Notes: generated by a model not told the origin, from the sequence alone. Counted from the first letter of the stretch, positions 49,183-61,200 are shown. The stretch is DNA of 64,000 nucleotides from Pycnopodia helianthoides (GCA_032158295.1 CM063248.1:17346787-17410786); one strand, 5' to 3'. Made by a program: numbers and translations.

Positions 49183-51420
49183 ACGTTTATTTTACGGTCC
49201 GGATCCGTTAAAACTAACGCGTTGGTCTGGTAAACCACTGTTTAATGAAACATTGTGTTGTCTGGTACTAAAACCGTTTATTTTAATTAAACTGTTGGTT
49301 TACTTGAAGCACTTGGTTCGGTAAACCTCTGTGCTGTTCTTGTTAACCGCTAAATGGTAGAACTGATAACTGAGGAGAAACATTGATTTAAAACCCTCCT
49401 CTTCACTTTAAGGTTATGTTATCTTTGAAATTCTTAGGTTTTTGGCTTGGTGTGGCTGATTTGCCTTAAATACTTACATCCTAATTCAGGCCTGGTGGTA
49501 TTTTTTTGCAGTTTTAATTGCCCAAGCTGGAAGTGATTTAATTTGAAAAATACTGGGTGTGACTTGTCTAGGATTGGCTTGTTTAGGACGGTATTATATT
49601 GGTCACTCACCCAATCCTTTCCACCACTCTGTAAAAAGGAAATCAGTAATACAAACAATTTGCATCAAGAACGAAAGAAAAAACCACAAAGGACTATTAA
49701 AGACATGATATTTGGCAAAAACACATCATTTTTGGTTTTAGAGATCCATAGCATACAGCTTTCTTCAAATGGGGGCCTTTACCTGTTAAAAAAACATTTT
49801 CGTTCTTTTGATTGAAAATGTGAGAAGACACATTTATAAAATAATAACATTAACAACGAAAATCTCTCTATTTTAGCTATTCTGGAAACCACACAGTGCC
49901 AATTTCTTATATTGTTTTTTGTTTTGTTTTGACTGGAAAGATCAACCTCACTGATTTTTATACTAAAAGTGAACTTTATAAAATTGTGGTATTAGGCAAT
50001 GTAAAAAGCCTGTCGCTATATTAACTAAGAGTTTCATTCGGCTGAAACTGCTTTAAGGCAGGGTATGCTTTTGTTAATTACTCCACAAGTTAAAGACCAC
50101 AAAAACTTACTTGGTAAAGAGCATGTTATAAAACATTGTTAGAAACGACACCCTTTGAAGTAATGTAGTTTTAGAGAAAGAGGTAATTTTTCACCCAACA
50201 TTTGAATATGAGAGAGGCTTAAGGCACGGGCATCTGAAAGCACACAATTCCATGAAACAAGGGTGTGTGGTTTTTTTCTTTCATTATTTTCTTGCAACTT
50301 CGATGATCAATTGAGCCAAAATGTTCACAGGTTTGTTATTTGTACGCATTGGGATACACCAAGTGCGGACAACTGGTCTTTGACAATTACCGAAAGTATA
50401 CACTGCCTTTAATAAAGTATTGGTTTTCTTTAATTTCAAGTGTATATAAAATATATTTAATTGAGATAATATTTCTATAAACAGAATATTGAAAGGTGAG
50501 AGTGGAGCCCGAATCCACTACTAGAAAGTTAAATTAAGTAAAACTATTTGATAATCACAACAACAACAAAATGATTCTGAAATAAAGAGTAAAAATGTTC
50601 ATTCATTTTAAGTTAGACTTGCTACGTTTTTCAGTTTTTGTGAAATCTTCAGTTCAAAATAATCTTACAAGTCTGCCTTGCTATCTTGTAAACCTTCAAA
50701 ATGCGGTACAACAAGCCTTCGTCATAATTGTACTACCATCTTGTTTCTCATGTTCAATTTAACGTAACCAAGCTGAGGCTGTAAGGGAAAATAGTCTGGT
50801 GTCATTATGGTATTAGACCAGTCAGTGTTCCTTTAGTCTTTATTGGGTACAGGGAAATGCGACGGGATGTTTGCATTCTACAGCGTATCGACCCGACTGA
50901 ACGGCCATGTGGCTATGTCTAATGGCTTCGTCAGCCTATAAACATTTATTTTATATTTTAAAGAAAAATCTACGCTTTTCGGCAAATTCGTTTTGGGATA
51001 AAAATTCAAGATTTTTTGTTTTAATTGCAATGAATTCGCCGGGAGGTTTCAACCACTGACCTTTATTATAACGCTTGATATTTTGGTACTGCCCTTAATT
51101 GAAAGTACTTGATGGCATGCCACACTGAGTCACTTGTTGCTACCCTGACAGGGGGAATACCCTGTCCATTGAATGTGCGATTTGTTTTAAGTTTTTTTTT
51201 TTTTTTACATTCCTTGATTGTCCTATTTGTATTCCTGTGTGAATTACCTTTGGGTTACTATTGAATAAGAGTAACAACAAAGTTTGATGTCTCCATGAAT
51301 GTGATACTCCATACTTTGTTGTTGTTGTTGTTTTGCACACAGCAGGATGGTTCTCTTCAGTTGGGATAGAGATCGGTGATTTCACCCCGATCCACGCCGC
51401 GTACTATTTGTTTTTGATTG
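49183..51420. other. Gene B 3' flank and intergenic DNA
   Basis: Probably includes the gene B 3' UTR. AATAAA occurs at 50411-50416, overlapping the right end of a MITE, and again at 50581-50586. Without transcripts the end cannot be fixed. No coding exon recognised. Confidence 0.4.
50053..50412. mobile_element. TTAA-flanked MITE family 3
   Basis: A 360 bp element running TTAAGGCAGGGTATGC to GTATACACTGCCTTTAA. It has internal blocks AACAAACCTGTGAACATTTT (inverted), TTTCTTTCATTATTTTCTTGC and TGACAATTACC. I remember this as one of the commonest repeats in asteriid starfish, where the end reads GGCAGTGGACACTATTGG. That is from memory. Confidence 0.75.
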
Positions 51421-51438
51421 CACTTTGCCGATACGGAG

Positions 51439-51554
51439 CACGTGCGTTTTTTGGAAGCAGTTCTCACCTTTGAAAGGCACTCGTTCAAGTCAACCTCCAA
51501 TCATAATGCACGTCAGCGAACACGTGACGTAACACGTGACGCAACACGTGACGC
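51439..51554. promoter_or_regulatory. Cluster of four CACGTG E-boxes, three in a 12 bp tandem repeat
   Basis: CACGTG occurs at 51439, 51521, 51533 and 51545. The last three lie in perfectly spaced AACACGTGACG(T/C) units and also create TGACGTAA, a CRE/bZIP-like site. The sequence suits bHLH-Zip factors (USF, MITF/TFE, MYC families) by established consensus. The function is inference. It lies between gene B and gene C. Confidence 0.45.
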
Positions 51555-52537
51555 AACAACAAACTGCCGAAGCGATTTACTCCGCTGCAAGACATAAACA
51601 AGATGATGAATTGGCTACCAGTATTGCACCATCTGATACAGACGATTCACTCAAATTACCCAATGAGAGCGAACAAAAAATGATTGGAGAATGAAATGAC
51701 AAGGTTAGTTGTGGTATTAAACTTGTGTTTGGGGTTATTCTTCTGTACTTCAAATCATCAGGTGCCTGTACACCTCAGTGATACACCGAGCAATGTGCTG
51801 CATCTAATTCGTGAAAACAAATGTTGAATCGCAACTTCTCTTCAGGCCTTTGGGAATGTAGGCCTGAATACCTATCACGACATGTTTTAGATTTAAGTCT
51901 GCAGAAATCCAGTGCAGGAGATGTTGGTTTTCACGCAATTGCTTGGCATTACGAGAGATGAATAGGGTTACATTCTGTTTTGTTTATGTTACGGTTTCTT
52001 AGCCTGTACACTGTGTTATTCCGCCCTCAGCGAAACGTCTAATGTCTAACGTCTTTAATCAAATGTTTCTCCATTTCGGTCTGGTGTTTGTTGTTTACAC
52101 TTATAGATGCATACGCCTTAACCGTTACCAGACTTTCTATAATTTTGCTTCATTGGCACAGTTAATAAGTTTTTAGGGGAGAGGAATGTGGTAAACATAA
52201 ATGAACACAATCCATGCAGTCTCACTAAAACTAAAAGCCCGCCCTCTTTCTTACTCCTCGTGAAAAAGTTAGGTACAGATAAGTCATTACGACTTGGACC
52301 AAGACTACCGAGTTTTAAGTGTGGTATTTTTTACGTGAACTGATCGTAGGATTTTGCAAATGAATGGGCCCAAAATTAAGTTGGGGGGGGGGGGGAAATG
52401 ACAAGAAATCAGTGTAGATTCGGGCGTAGAATGTACAAGACGAAGGTGAGTACATTGTAAGCCAAATCTACACTGACTAGTCTATTCTCTGAGCTAAACT
52501 ATTTCGTCGAAGCCATTGATTTCATCTGTTAAAGGAA

Positions 52538-52953
52538 CATTACGAGGGTTTTATAAACTGATTAAACTTAAAGGAACATTACAGAATTGGTACGAAAAAA
52601 ACTTGTAAAATACACTTTTGATCACAGATTTACATAAAACTTACACGGTCTAATGATGATGATAGTAGAAAACATCCCTTGAAATATTTATGTCTGAAAT
52701 GCCATATTTGATGAGAAATGAATAAACTAATTTTCCGATTGTAGTTTATCGCGCAGGGAGCGTTTTATTCATTTGTTGAATCTATCATGCAAATGTTTAA
52801 TCGGTTTTTCACTATTTTCTCGTGACCAAGTTGGCCGATCGATCTCAAACTTCTACAGGTTTGTCAGTTTATGTATACGGTGGGTTACATAAAGTGCTTA
52901 CACTGCAAGCAACTGTTTTGTTAGCAAAAAGCAATTCTGTAATGTTCCTTTAA
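52538..52953. mobile_element. TTAA-flanked MITE family 1, copy 3 (opposite orientation) with partial outer repeat
   Basis: The main element 52568-52953 (386 bp) runs TTAA-AGGAACATTACAGAATTGG to AATTCTGTAATGTTCCT-TTAA, inverted relative to copies 1 and 2. Immediately left, 52538-52567 begins with the same terminus (AGGAACATTACGAGGG). It carries TTTATAAACTGATTAAAC, which in reverse also flanks copy 1. Confidence 0.85.
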
Positions 52954-54756
52954 TATATGCCCTTAAGATGTATTTTGTAAAATGATTTTCATCGTACAGT
53001 TTTTATGTGTGACTATTTATCTAACAAAATGTAGTTTTTTTTACTTGCAATATTATTGCTACTGTTTACATATAGATATGTAAGAATCAATCAACACTTT
53101 CCTCAATAGCGTGACAAACTCCAGGAAATTATTAAGTGATTTGTTCGATTGGTGTAATTAGGAATATCCATAATTATAATTATTCCCAATAGTAAAACTA
53201 TAACTTACTATTATTCGCTTCATAAACTTCACGGGAGTTATGAACAGACAATAATATGATGCAGTTTGAAGTCATTATTTTCGGATTGATAATACAAAGT
53301 AACATGTTTTTTTCCGGGCTTGCGACTTCACTTATTTTAATAGCAATAAACTTAATTTATTATCGCTCGACTGGTCATATTATGTGACCAATTATATCTG
53401 AAAATCCATTCGACTGCGAGCAGCGCCATGGATTTACCATTTCACTGCTGTTCACATCGGGTCGTACGCCTACGTGTACCTGTACACTGGAGACGGGGGG
53501 GGGGGGGGTGGGGGTGGGGATGAGCAACAGAAACACCTGTGTCACCACAATGTCTTTTCATCATTTTTATTTTCAAAATATTGGATAAATCTCATTATAA
53601 ATGTTTTATTTGAGAGAGAAAGTGCCGTTTTAAAACAACGTCATATTTGACAGTGACAAACACAAACCAGCTATTATTATATCACTTTACAAATTTTACT
53701 TGGAATTTTGGAGAGGACGGTAGTTTTTGGTTTGTCTTAAAACAAACTTACCAGATCGAACTGTTTGCAATTGTTAAGGTGCTACATTCTCAAACGAAGG
53801 TTAGGGTCAGAAGGTAGAAAGGAGATATAATACTCCGACTCCGAACGTCATCTCGGTGGGATAAAGATGGAGTCTGTTTCTGTCTTTGAGACCAAAACGA
53901 GGCACGTAGGAAAAGCATCATGGTTGATTTTAACCAGCGTCGGAATAAACCAGACGATGCAATACACGTAGAAAAATAAATACCAATACAAACAATTGAA
54001 AGAGAATCGAGCTTTAAATAAACAATTCCACGTGGTTTGGCAACGCGTCGAAACAAAATGTTTCTGAAGAAATACTGATTGCAATTAACATTTCTTCATT
54101 TTTTTTTTTTATGCACCGATACTTTATACACCTGCTCAGGAGCGTTCTTAAGTTCTGTTTAATGACTTCATCATCGGTCCTTCAGCATAAAAAGAAATTG
54201 AACGTCACCCTTTAAAACAAATATATATATATCAGTCTCTACATTTTCCTGAATGGTAAACTATTAACCTTCTTACCCTAACCCATCACAACTATTTGTT
54301 GATATATATTAATACATTATTGTTAAATAACTTAAAAGTGGATTTCAAATAGTTTGGTCGCGTGAGTTGAGAAACAAAGGCTCTGGCATGTAAACTTTGC
54401 AGCACTTCTAACTTTGAATGGAACACATTCTTTATGACAAAAACCAAAAGATCAAAGTCTTGTTAATTGGTAAATAGCTTATGGCTCGGTGGAAGTACAA
54501 CGAAGTGTTCGCGAATGTTAACCCTCGTCAAACCCGCCGCCAGTGCCCTCACATCACATCTTCAAGTTTGTAACGATGGTTTGGCATTCCATTTTGCAAC
54601 ATATTGGGGTTGATTTTGCAAGGAATGGTACATTGACTGGAGTCAGGTGTACCGGACAAAAATCAAACGGAATGCACATTTTTCTGTTCCAACTTTATGG
54701 ACAAACTTAAATGGCACTTGAACAGGTCTCTTGCATGTGGTACACATAATTAAACC
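52954..54756. other. Intergenic, includes probable 3' UTR of gene C
   Basis: No exon recognised. A G-rich tract lies at 53496-53519. On the minus strand AATAAA occurs at 53610-53605 and 53571-53566, about 1.15 kb past the gene C stop. These are the nearest clear polyadenylation signals seen. Confidence 0.35.
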
Positions 54757-55800
54757 TCAAACATGTACTCCGTCCGGGACAGTGTATCCAAATAACCTAA
54801 AGTCAATGGCATATCGTTTGAGCAGCATCTGGATTTCGGCAGATGTCAGCTGAGAGAAATAACGAAGCATCCTCTGTGAGCTACCGGTAGGGTTGGTGGA
54901 GGCAGGGTAGTCTTGGTGCAGTCGTGCGGTCTCGATGATGACATTTGCGTCTTCGATCAGTGTACTATAGTTTCCAAGTATGTCATAGTGTATCATACAC
55001 GGGTGACACTCGCCGTACATCTCCGCCCAATGCGGTTCGAGGACCCGGTTCTTGGGGTCACTGACGAACCGGACAAACTGCTGAAAAGTCACGTACAGCG
55101 TCCCGTCTTTCATTCTTCGTGGATTGTTCCTAAACGACTCTTCACCATATCGTATGATACTGGGGCCCATTTGTTTCCTGAACTTCGTACTACTCGGGTA
55201 GTCCATTTCAAACTTATCAATGTAAGCCGAGACGATTCGCTCAAAGGGATGCCGTACGAACATAAATTTTTGGTATTCGTTCAGCATGCGTTTTGCTTCG
55301 GTGATGGGATATGAACTTAGAAGACGCATGTGCTTATCAGTTTGCACATGTGCCATTTTTTGTTCGATCTCTTTTGCAGAGGGGTAAAGCCCTTTAGCAA
55401 CGAGGAAGATCCGCTTCCAGTTGGTGCACCCAACCTTTGGGATGTAGCAGTAGATTAGCTTATGTGAATCAAGGACTAAGAGTTGCGAGAGTGAGCGAAG
55501 CGTTCCTCGGCTTAGGTTGAAATTTACGGAAGGACTCGTCTGCATGGTTTTCAAGTCGGAGCAAGTCTCCTGGACACGACGTTGTCGGTTGGCTTGTTCA
55601 CGCCACCAACGGCAGGATTTGTTACAAGTCGTTGTAACAAACTGGTCGACCACAGGGGAGCGAGTAGTGTTCATTTGAACTGGCAGCCTTGCTCTTTGTG
55701 GTTCTTGATTATCTTGCGATGCACGTATATAAGGACGGGGTTGTTGAAATGACTTAAAACCACTTGTCACTGATAGACTTAGCTTTTCCTCAGGTTCATC
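54757..55800 (-). CDS. Gene C exon 3: end of stem and entire sulfotransferase domain
   Basis: The minus-strand acceptor is TTGTTTTTTTCAG and the TGA stop is at 54759-54757. It encodes 347 residues, including both PAPS-binding motifs and the CHPC block. The whole catalytic domain lies in one exon, an arrangement I recall as common for this family. Confidence 0.93.
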   Translation of the reverse strand, partial: DEPEEKLSLSVTSGFKSFQQPRPYIRASQDNQEPQRARLPVQMNTTRSPVVDQFVTTTCNKSCRWWREQANRQRRVQETCSDLKTMQTSPSVNFNLSRGTLRSLSQLLVLDSHKLIYCYIPKVGCTNWKRIFLVAKGLYPSAKEIEQKMAHVQTDKHMRLLSSYPITEAKRMLNEYQKFMFVRHPFERIVSAYIDKFEMDYPSSTKFRKQMGPSIIRYGEESFRNNPRRMKDGTLYVTFQQFVRFVSDPKNRVLEPHWAEMYGECHPCMIHYDILGNYSTLIEDANVIIETARLHQDYPASTNPTGSSQRMLRYFSQLTSAEIQMLLKRYAIDFRLFGYTVPDGVHV

Positions 55801-57168
55801 CTGAAAAAAACAACAACAACGCACAATTATCTCTTATGCACTCTCTGAAACTGTGACAGCACAAACTGTCACAGATTAAACTTACATGGAGGGGTGCTCT
55901 TCTCCTGTTCAATGTAAGAAACATTTGACGTCCATGCACTTCATTCAATAAATACAAATGAATATATGTGCATTTATTGATTTGAAACTTCGGAACAAAT
56001 AATGTTGAATCTCTGCAAAAATAATTCTAACAACCAAAACAAAAGTATTATCATTTCCAAATAAAATTTACGGTAATTTTTTGTCCTCTGGATTTCTATC
56101 AGAATTCCCATTTCCCTCCAAAATTATATTGCATGATACTCACCAGAGCTTGGACTCCGGGTGGGGTCATCTTGGATACACTCCCACTCGGATCATCTTG
56201 AGCTGTGACCCTTCTATTCAACCAGTCTTTTCCCGAATATTCGGACAGTACTCGGAACCGCGAACCCGTCTCCAAGTGATTGGGCTTCTGTGCGATATGG
56301 TTCACCGTCCGTTCTTCGGTTTTGTTGTGCTGCTGCTGCTGCTGTGTAGTTGCATGGGGTTGTTTGCCTCCATTAACTGACGAATGTGTGTCTATGAGGC
56401 AAAACAAAGAAAACCTGTTCTGTACTGTTTTAATATCACTTGAATCGTAACCGCATACATGACTTTTCAACCCACTATAATATCACACAAGTGATGGCAA
56501 CTCAATCGGATCTCAAATTCTTTTAATTTTGTGGCTTAAATTTTGTACTGTTTATAGGCATGTATAGGTATTGTTGTCGTTGTGAAAAAAAGGATATACA
56601 TGTATATACCGAGAAACTACTTGAGACAAGACTATGCTATCATCCTCGACAGCATTGTATTTCAACCAAATCTTAGTTATGACGTGGTTCAGGGCAAGAG
56701 AAACATTTAACGATCATGCACAACAAATCTCGAACTATTATTAGTCTATGCAAAAATGTAAGCACCCTTTTAATGTTGTTTAAACGGAAACGATGTTGTG
56801 TTTGTCGGGACAAAGATTAAGGTTCAAAAATCATCAAGGCTGCGTTAATAATAATATTAACACAGCATTGTTATTGTAGTGTGTATACTTTATCTAGTAA
56901 AACATTCCAGGGTTGAGCATTATCAGGAAGTTGAGGCATTGGGCTGTACTGAACTTGCTCTACAGTATGTCAACAAGCTGTCACTGAATATAATTTCTTC
57001 TCAGCACTCACCCAATTCATAAGCCCTCGGTGACGCACTACTGTAGCCGCCACTGTAGAACACCAACGTTCCCGCTAGTGCAATGATAGCCACGACCAAA
57101 CCTTTGAAACAGCACGAGTAAGAATGACAAGACAGGAGCTCTCCTCTAGTCCACCGTGCTGCCGCCAT
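54757..57168 (-). CDS. Gene C: HNK-1/chondroitin 4-O-type carbohydrate sulfotransferase, 3 coding exons
   Basis: Predicted Golgi type II membrane enzyme that transfers sulfate from PAPS to a sugar hydroxyl, as in CHST8-14. On the minus strand the exons are 57168-57012, 56391-56144 and 55800-54757, with GT-AG junctions, phases 1 and 0, and 482 residues in total. A short basic cytosolic end precedes the transmembrane anchor GLVVAIIALAGTLVFY (23-38). A long stem (about 40-240) holds a QQQQQ run and several N-glycosylation sequons. The catalytic domain has the 5'-phosphosulfate loop YIPKVGCTNWKR (254-265), the 3'-phosphate site RHPFERIVSAY (318-328), a CHPCMIHYD block and a C-terminal YAIDFRLFGY. 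It is longer than CHST11 (about 350 residues) because of the stem. The acceptor cannot be told from the sequence; chondroitin/dermatan, HNK-1 glucuronate and GalNAc 4-O transferases share these motifs. It is convergent with gene B, 5.6 kb away. Confidence 0.93.
55801..56143 (-). other. Gene C intron 2
   Basis: 343 bp, GTGAGT to TTTCAG on the minus strand. Nothing recognised. Confidence 0.85.
56144..56391 (-). CDS. Gene C exon 2: lumenal stem
   Basis: The minus-strand acceptor is TTTTGCCTCATAG and the donor is CTCTG|GTGAGT. It encodes about 83 low-complexity residues, including TTQQQQQHNKTEE. The glutamine run comes from five consecutive CAG codons at 56330-56344, which may be length-polymorphic. 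It has no catalytic motif. Confidence 0.85.
56392..57011 (-). other. Gene C intron 1
   Basis: 620 bp, GTGAGT to CTCATAG on the minus strand. Nothing recognised. Confidence 0.85.
57012..57168 (-). CDS. Gene C exon 1: cytosolic end and membrane anchor
   Basis: The ATG is in good context (TTGAAATGG). It encodes MAAARWTRGE, then a Cys-rich juxtamembrane patch and one transmembrane helix at residues 23-38. The donor on the minus strand is ATTGG|GTGAGT, phase 1. Basic residues precede the helix, consistent with type II topology. Confidence 0.88.
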
Positions 57169-57335
57169 TTCAACACCTTAGGCCTTTGGTCTCAAGGAAC
57201 GTGTTTATTCGGTGGCATTCCTTCTTCTTATGTTGTTGTGAGGGTCTGAAGGTATACAATCTTACATTCACACAAACTCAAGGTGTTCAATATTATCGTA
57301 AACATCCAAGCTCCTGGGCGAACGGTCTCTAGCTC

Positions 57336-57412
57336 TGTACTTTGTACACAGTACATGTACATATACATGTACATGTGTACATGTACATGTACATTTGTAA
57401 TGTACGTCGTGC
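57336..57412. repeat. TGTACATG self-complementary repeat upstream of gene C
   Basis: A run of TACATG/GTACAT units, all locally palindromic, about 170-245 bp upstream of the gene C start codon. It could fold or be a simple-sequence expansion. A similar short run lies at 5142-5162 and 59488-59501. Confidence 0.7.
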
Positions 57413-57584
57413 TGAGTACACGCTACACTATAATGTAGAACGGAAGAAGTAACCACGCTAGCCTACCTCCATACGAGCTATATTATAATAATATGTCAAA
57501 GGGCGTTTTCTGAGTGAATTACTGTTTATAATGCAGCGATGAGGTCTTAGACTTTACCTAGTCGTTTATGTACTCGGTGTCAAT

Positions 57585-57794
57585 GTTCCGTTCCAACTTT
57601 AGAATCGTCCCAACCATAGGTGGAACCGGGCCCAAATTGAGTTACACAGTTGGGACAGCCTAACTATAGATGGGATGCATCTGCTGCTGGTGGGTATCAC
57701 CATGTGGAGGTACGAGCCTGGTTGTTGCAAGCAGAGAAAAACTGGAGAGGATTGAAAATTACTTTGTTTTTGAGGCCCAACTCTCGTGGTTAAC

Positions 57795-57825
<31 letters not shown>

Positions 57826-58216
57826 TTATTACATTTCTTGTGCGCCCTCTCCATCCGAGGATGTTCGAAGGCGCAAATTACAATAACATTCCATTACAAA
57901 TTACAGCAAATTACAAACAATAAAAATTACATCAAAAAACAAACAAAGGAGATGAAAAGTGAATATATTAAAAACAAGCAATATATTTTAAAAATTAATG
58001 CAAAAGTTAACTAGCACCAATGCAGTTCCTTCCTATACATTTCCTTCCCCCATGCTACTACTGTCACATTTTCCTCTATGCTGTCACTATCACCATTTTC
58101 CTTCCTCTACATCACTATCAGGTAATCCCATTTATAGTTGGGCCGTCCCAACTGTAACACTCAAATTGGGACCGGTCCCAACTACAGTTGGGACGATTAT
58201 AAAGTTGGGATGGAAC
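57585..58216. mobile_element. ~630 bp inverted-repeat element with internal (TAA)n
   Basis: The 91 bp arms at 57585-57675 and 58126-58216 are about 80 percent complementary. They share CTATAGTT, CTGTCCCAACTGT, TTGGGACGATT and AAAGTTGG. The interior contains (TAA)n at 57795-57825 followed by TTTATTACATTTCTTGTGCGC, which resembles the 3' end of a retroelement nested inside. No target duplication was recognised. Confidence 0.7.
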
Positions 58217-61200
58217 ACCATCGAGGAAGGAAACACACCAACACGTAAAATGCATCCAAACCTATTCAGAAAAGGATTTCGTTGCATTTGCTTTTAGTTA
58301 TCTCCATGCGTTGGCTAACTGTAAAATAGAGTTGTCCTAGTACATGTATATGTGTAGTTTACAATGTTTACACTTATTATTGTCTTTATGCATAAACACG
58401 TCGCGGAGTTATTGATTGATCGCGTAGTGTTGCTGTTTTTTGTAATCGATACTTGTGTTTGCCAGATGGCAAAACAAGACCACAACGAAACCAAGACCAA
58501 AAGTGCGTTAGTTAGAAAGGAGTTAAAAGATTACTAATGAAGTAAAACGACCAAAAAGGTTTTGAAAACGAACTGGACCAAAAATTGACCCTTGCGGACT
58601 TCTTATCAGCAACATACGCGAAAACTATTACTACTAGAGAAAATAAGTGTAGCACCCATTGTTTACCGTTTTGACAAGCTTATTGAGTTATAGGTTTGTT
58701 TGTCGCATTTTCCCTATCGTCAATATGAAGTAAAAACCTTATTTTGTCTGAAAATGTACAATTTTTGAAGTACAGTTAGCTTTTGTAAATGTAGGGATGG
58801 GATCTTCCAAACCCAAGGATGTTTTTTGTTGTTGTTGCTTTTAACGTAGTTTCCTTAAAACGATTAACAGAATTCTTTACAAATGAAATCTGATACGAAA
58901 CACGCAAAATTGTTTTGCTTTCGGGGGGGGGAGATATCACTGGGTTGGAGAGTGGTGGACGACCCAACCAACCCTCTGGGCAGCACCCAAACCTTTATAC
59001 CTCTCGAGCGTTTTTGGACCCATTGAAGCCTGTACGGCACCCAACAAAGGGCCGAGCTATAGCTTAGTGCAGTCGCTACCATTGTAGTCCTCCTCGCTCC
59101 AGTGGAGATTTTACCAAGGTCATGCAAAGGGACCTCTAGCTGTCGTCGACTGGTGTGTGTACACAAATAGCTTGGGGTTTCAGCATTGACTGGATACTAG
59201 CAGTAGGTGCAACCATAGAGAAAGGTGCAACCGTGCAGTATGTAGTTTCTCAATCTCGTCATTGATTTTTTGAATGCAAACTTCAAGACAAACTCTCACA
59301 GACACAGGGTAAGTTCAATGATTTAGATTGTGCTCGCATCTTACTTAATTCTAAATTGAGACACATCCAAAGGACACGTCAGGGTATTGCGCTCTAATTT
59401 ATGGTTGCGCCGCATCGTAGAGAGTGGGATAAAAGTCTATGGAACATGCAAGGTGAAATCATTTATATTGCAATGATTCGTCGTATATACATGTACATGT
59501 ACAAACAACACAACACCAGTTGTGTGACCAAGGCCTGTCGTGGGTGTTGGTTGGGATGGGTGTGTTAAAATGGTATAATAGAATGTTAGACTTTTTGATC
59601 ACATTGTTATCATCTTCTGCTTTGTTATTATGATTATCAACGGCTACATATTGGTAAAGTTACTGTCAGACTGCATTTTATGAAAAGGAAAATGAATAAT
59701 TCTGTGGAAGATTGAAATTAGCTCCCCATCCTATCAATTATATGAATACACAGCATGCAAACATTTTGTGAACACATTTATTTAAAGTTCGGTGGTTAAT
59801 TTAGGTGAAAAGAACGAAAACGGTCATTGTTTTGTGTGCGAGCAATCAAATTGGGGGCTCATTTTGGATTTGTTGATTTTGTGGGACCTTGTGAGTTTGA
59901 CAGTATCCTGTACTGAATATGCTTTAGGATTAATATTAAAAACAAATGAAATGCACATTACAGCTATTCCAGTTTCTGGGTCTCTGCATTTCGCTTATGC
60001 AGAAAACTAAAAGCTAAAATTGGATTGCAAAATAATGAGACTACTAACAAAATGCACAGGCGCAGGGTGTCTGGGTGTCTTTTTGGACGCCCTGTTTTAT
60101 CTGACATTTACATGTAAATGTATTGTAAGTGAACAATTCGGACACCCAGCTTTTAAATTTCCAGCAAATTTGGACACCCTTTGCTTTGACCAAATCCTGG
60201 CTAAAACCTTGGGCTAACATACGGCTAAAACGTTGACACCTCAAAAGAGGAAACCTGTTACGGCCCCTTCTAGATCTAACCAAACCGAGGCTCGAAGGAA
60301 ACATAGACTGGCACCCACATTCCAAAAATAAGCTGGAGTACATACGATTTGTATAGGGGACGCGACGGAGATAGCTGTGAGATGACTAAGGTTTATAAAG
60401 CATACATAAGTATTTATTATAGTGTACTCAAAATAATGCTTGCAATGCGTGAACAATCCCCAAGTGATGGGTCAACTTTTAAAGACTTTGGAGTTATCGC
60501 AACACGATTGTGAGTTATTGTGAAATGGAAAGTAACCTAGCAGTCCCCCCCCCCGATTTTATTTATTTATTTTAAACTAATAATAACAAAATAAAATTCC
60601 TTGTTCAGTGATGTGGCTCTATTTTGCTGTATATACGGTTGAAAGAAGAGATTCTTGCAGAATCGAAGTTGGCTTTTGAAAAATGTTCTCTCGACTAAAC
60701 CTCTGGAATAATAAGCGTTCACGTCCATCAACAACATTTTGTACACGCACAAGGCTTGACAGTGTTTTAGCTCTAGCTAGAAATGCACTGCGGTGCAGAT
60801 TCTTCCATTTGAATTTATTGAATTAAAGTACACAATAGGTTGACCATAGAGCAAGCATTGCTCTATGGGTTGACAAAGCTTGTTTACACTGCCCGGGTAA
60901 TGTTGAGTTATTTAAATAGACACCAGTTTTTGTTTCGTTAATGGAACCAACCATCTCGCTGTTTGTATTTTTATGTAAAATGTCACGGAGTGAAACCACT
61001 CTAAACTGTAGCATTTTTTTTAGTCAACCTTCCCTCTCGCGTAATTACCAGAGGGCAATTAAATTCTGTACCCCATTGAAACGTTGACAGATAAATTATT
61101 AACGCAGTTACAGCAATATAATAAGTTATCGTTGTATCTGGTTAATTACGAGTTGAGAGATATGGGCGATGCATCATGTGCTGAGCTGCAGTCTCCCCGT

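Noticed and set aside
48836..49238. Minus-strand frames of 101 and 71 codons
   Set aside because: Antisense shadows of gene B exon 5.
54913..55314. 133-codon plus-strand frame
   Set aside because: Antisense shadow of gene C exon 3, whose minus-strand frame carries the catalytic motifs.
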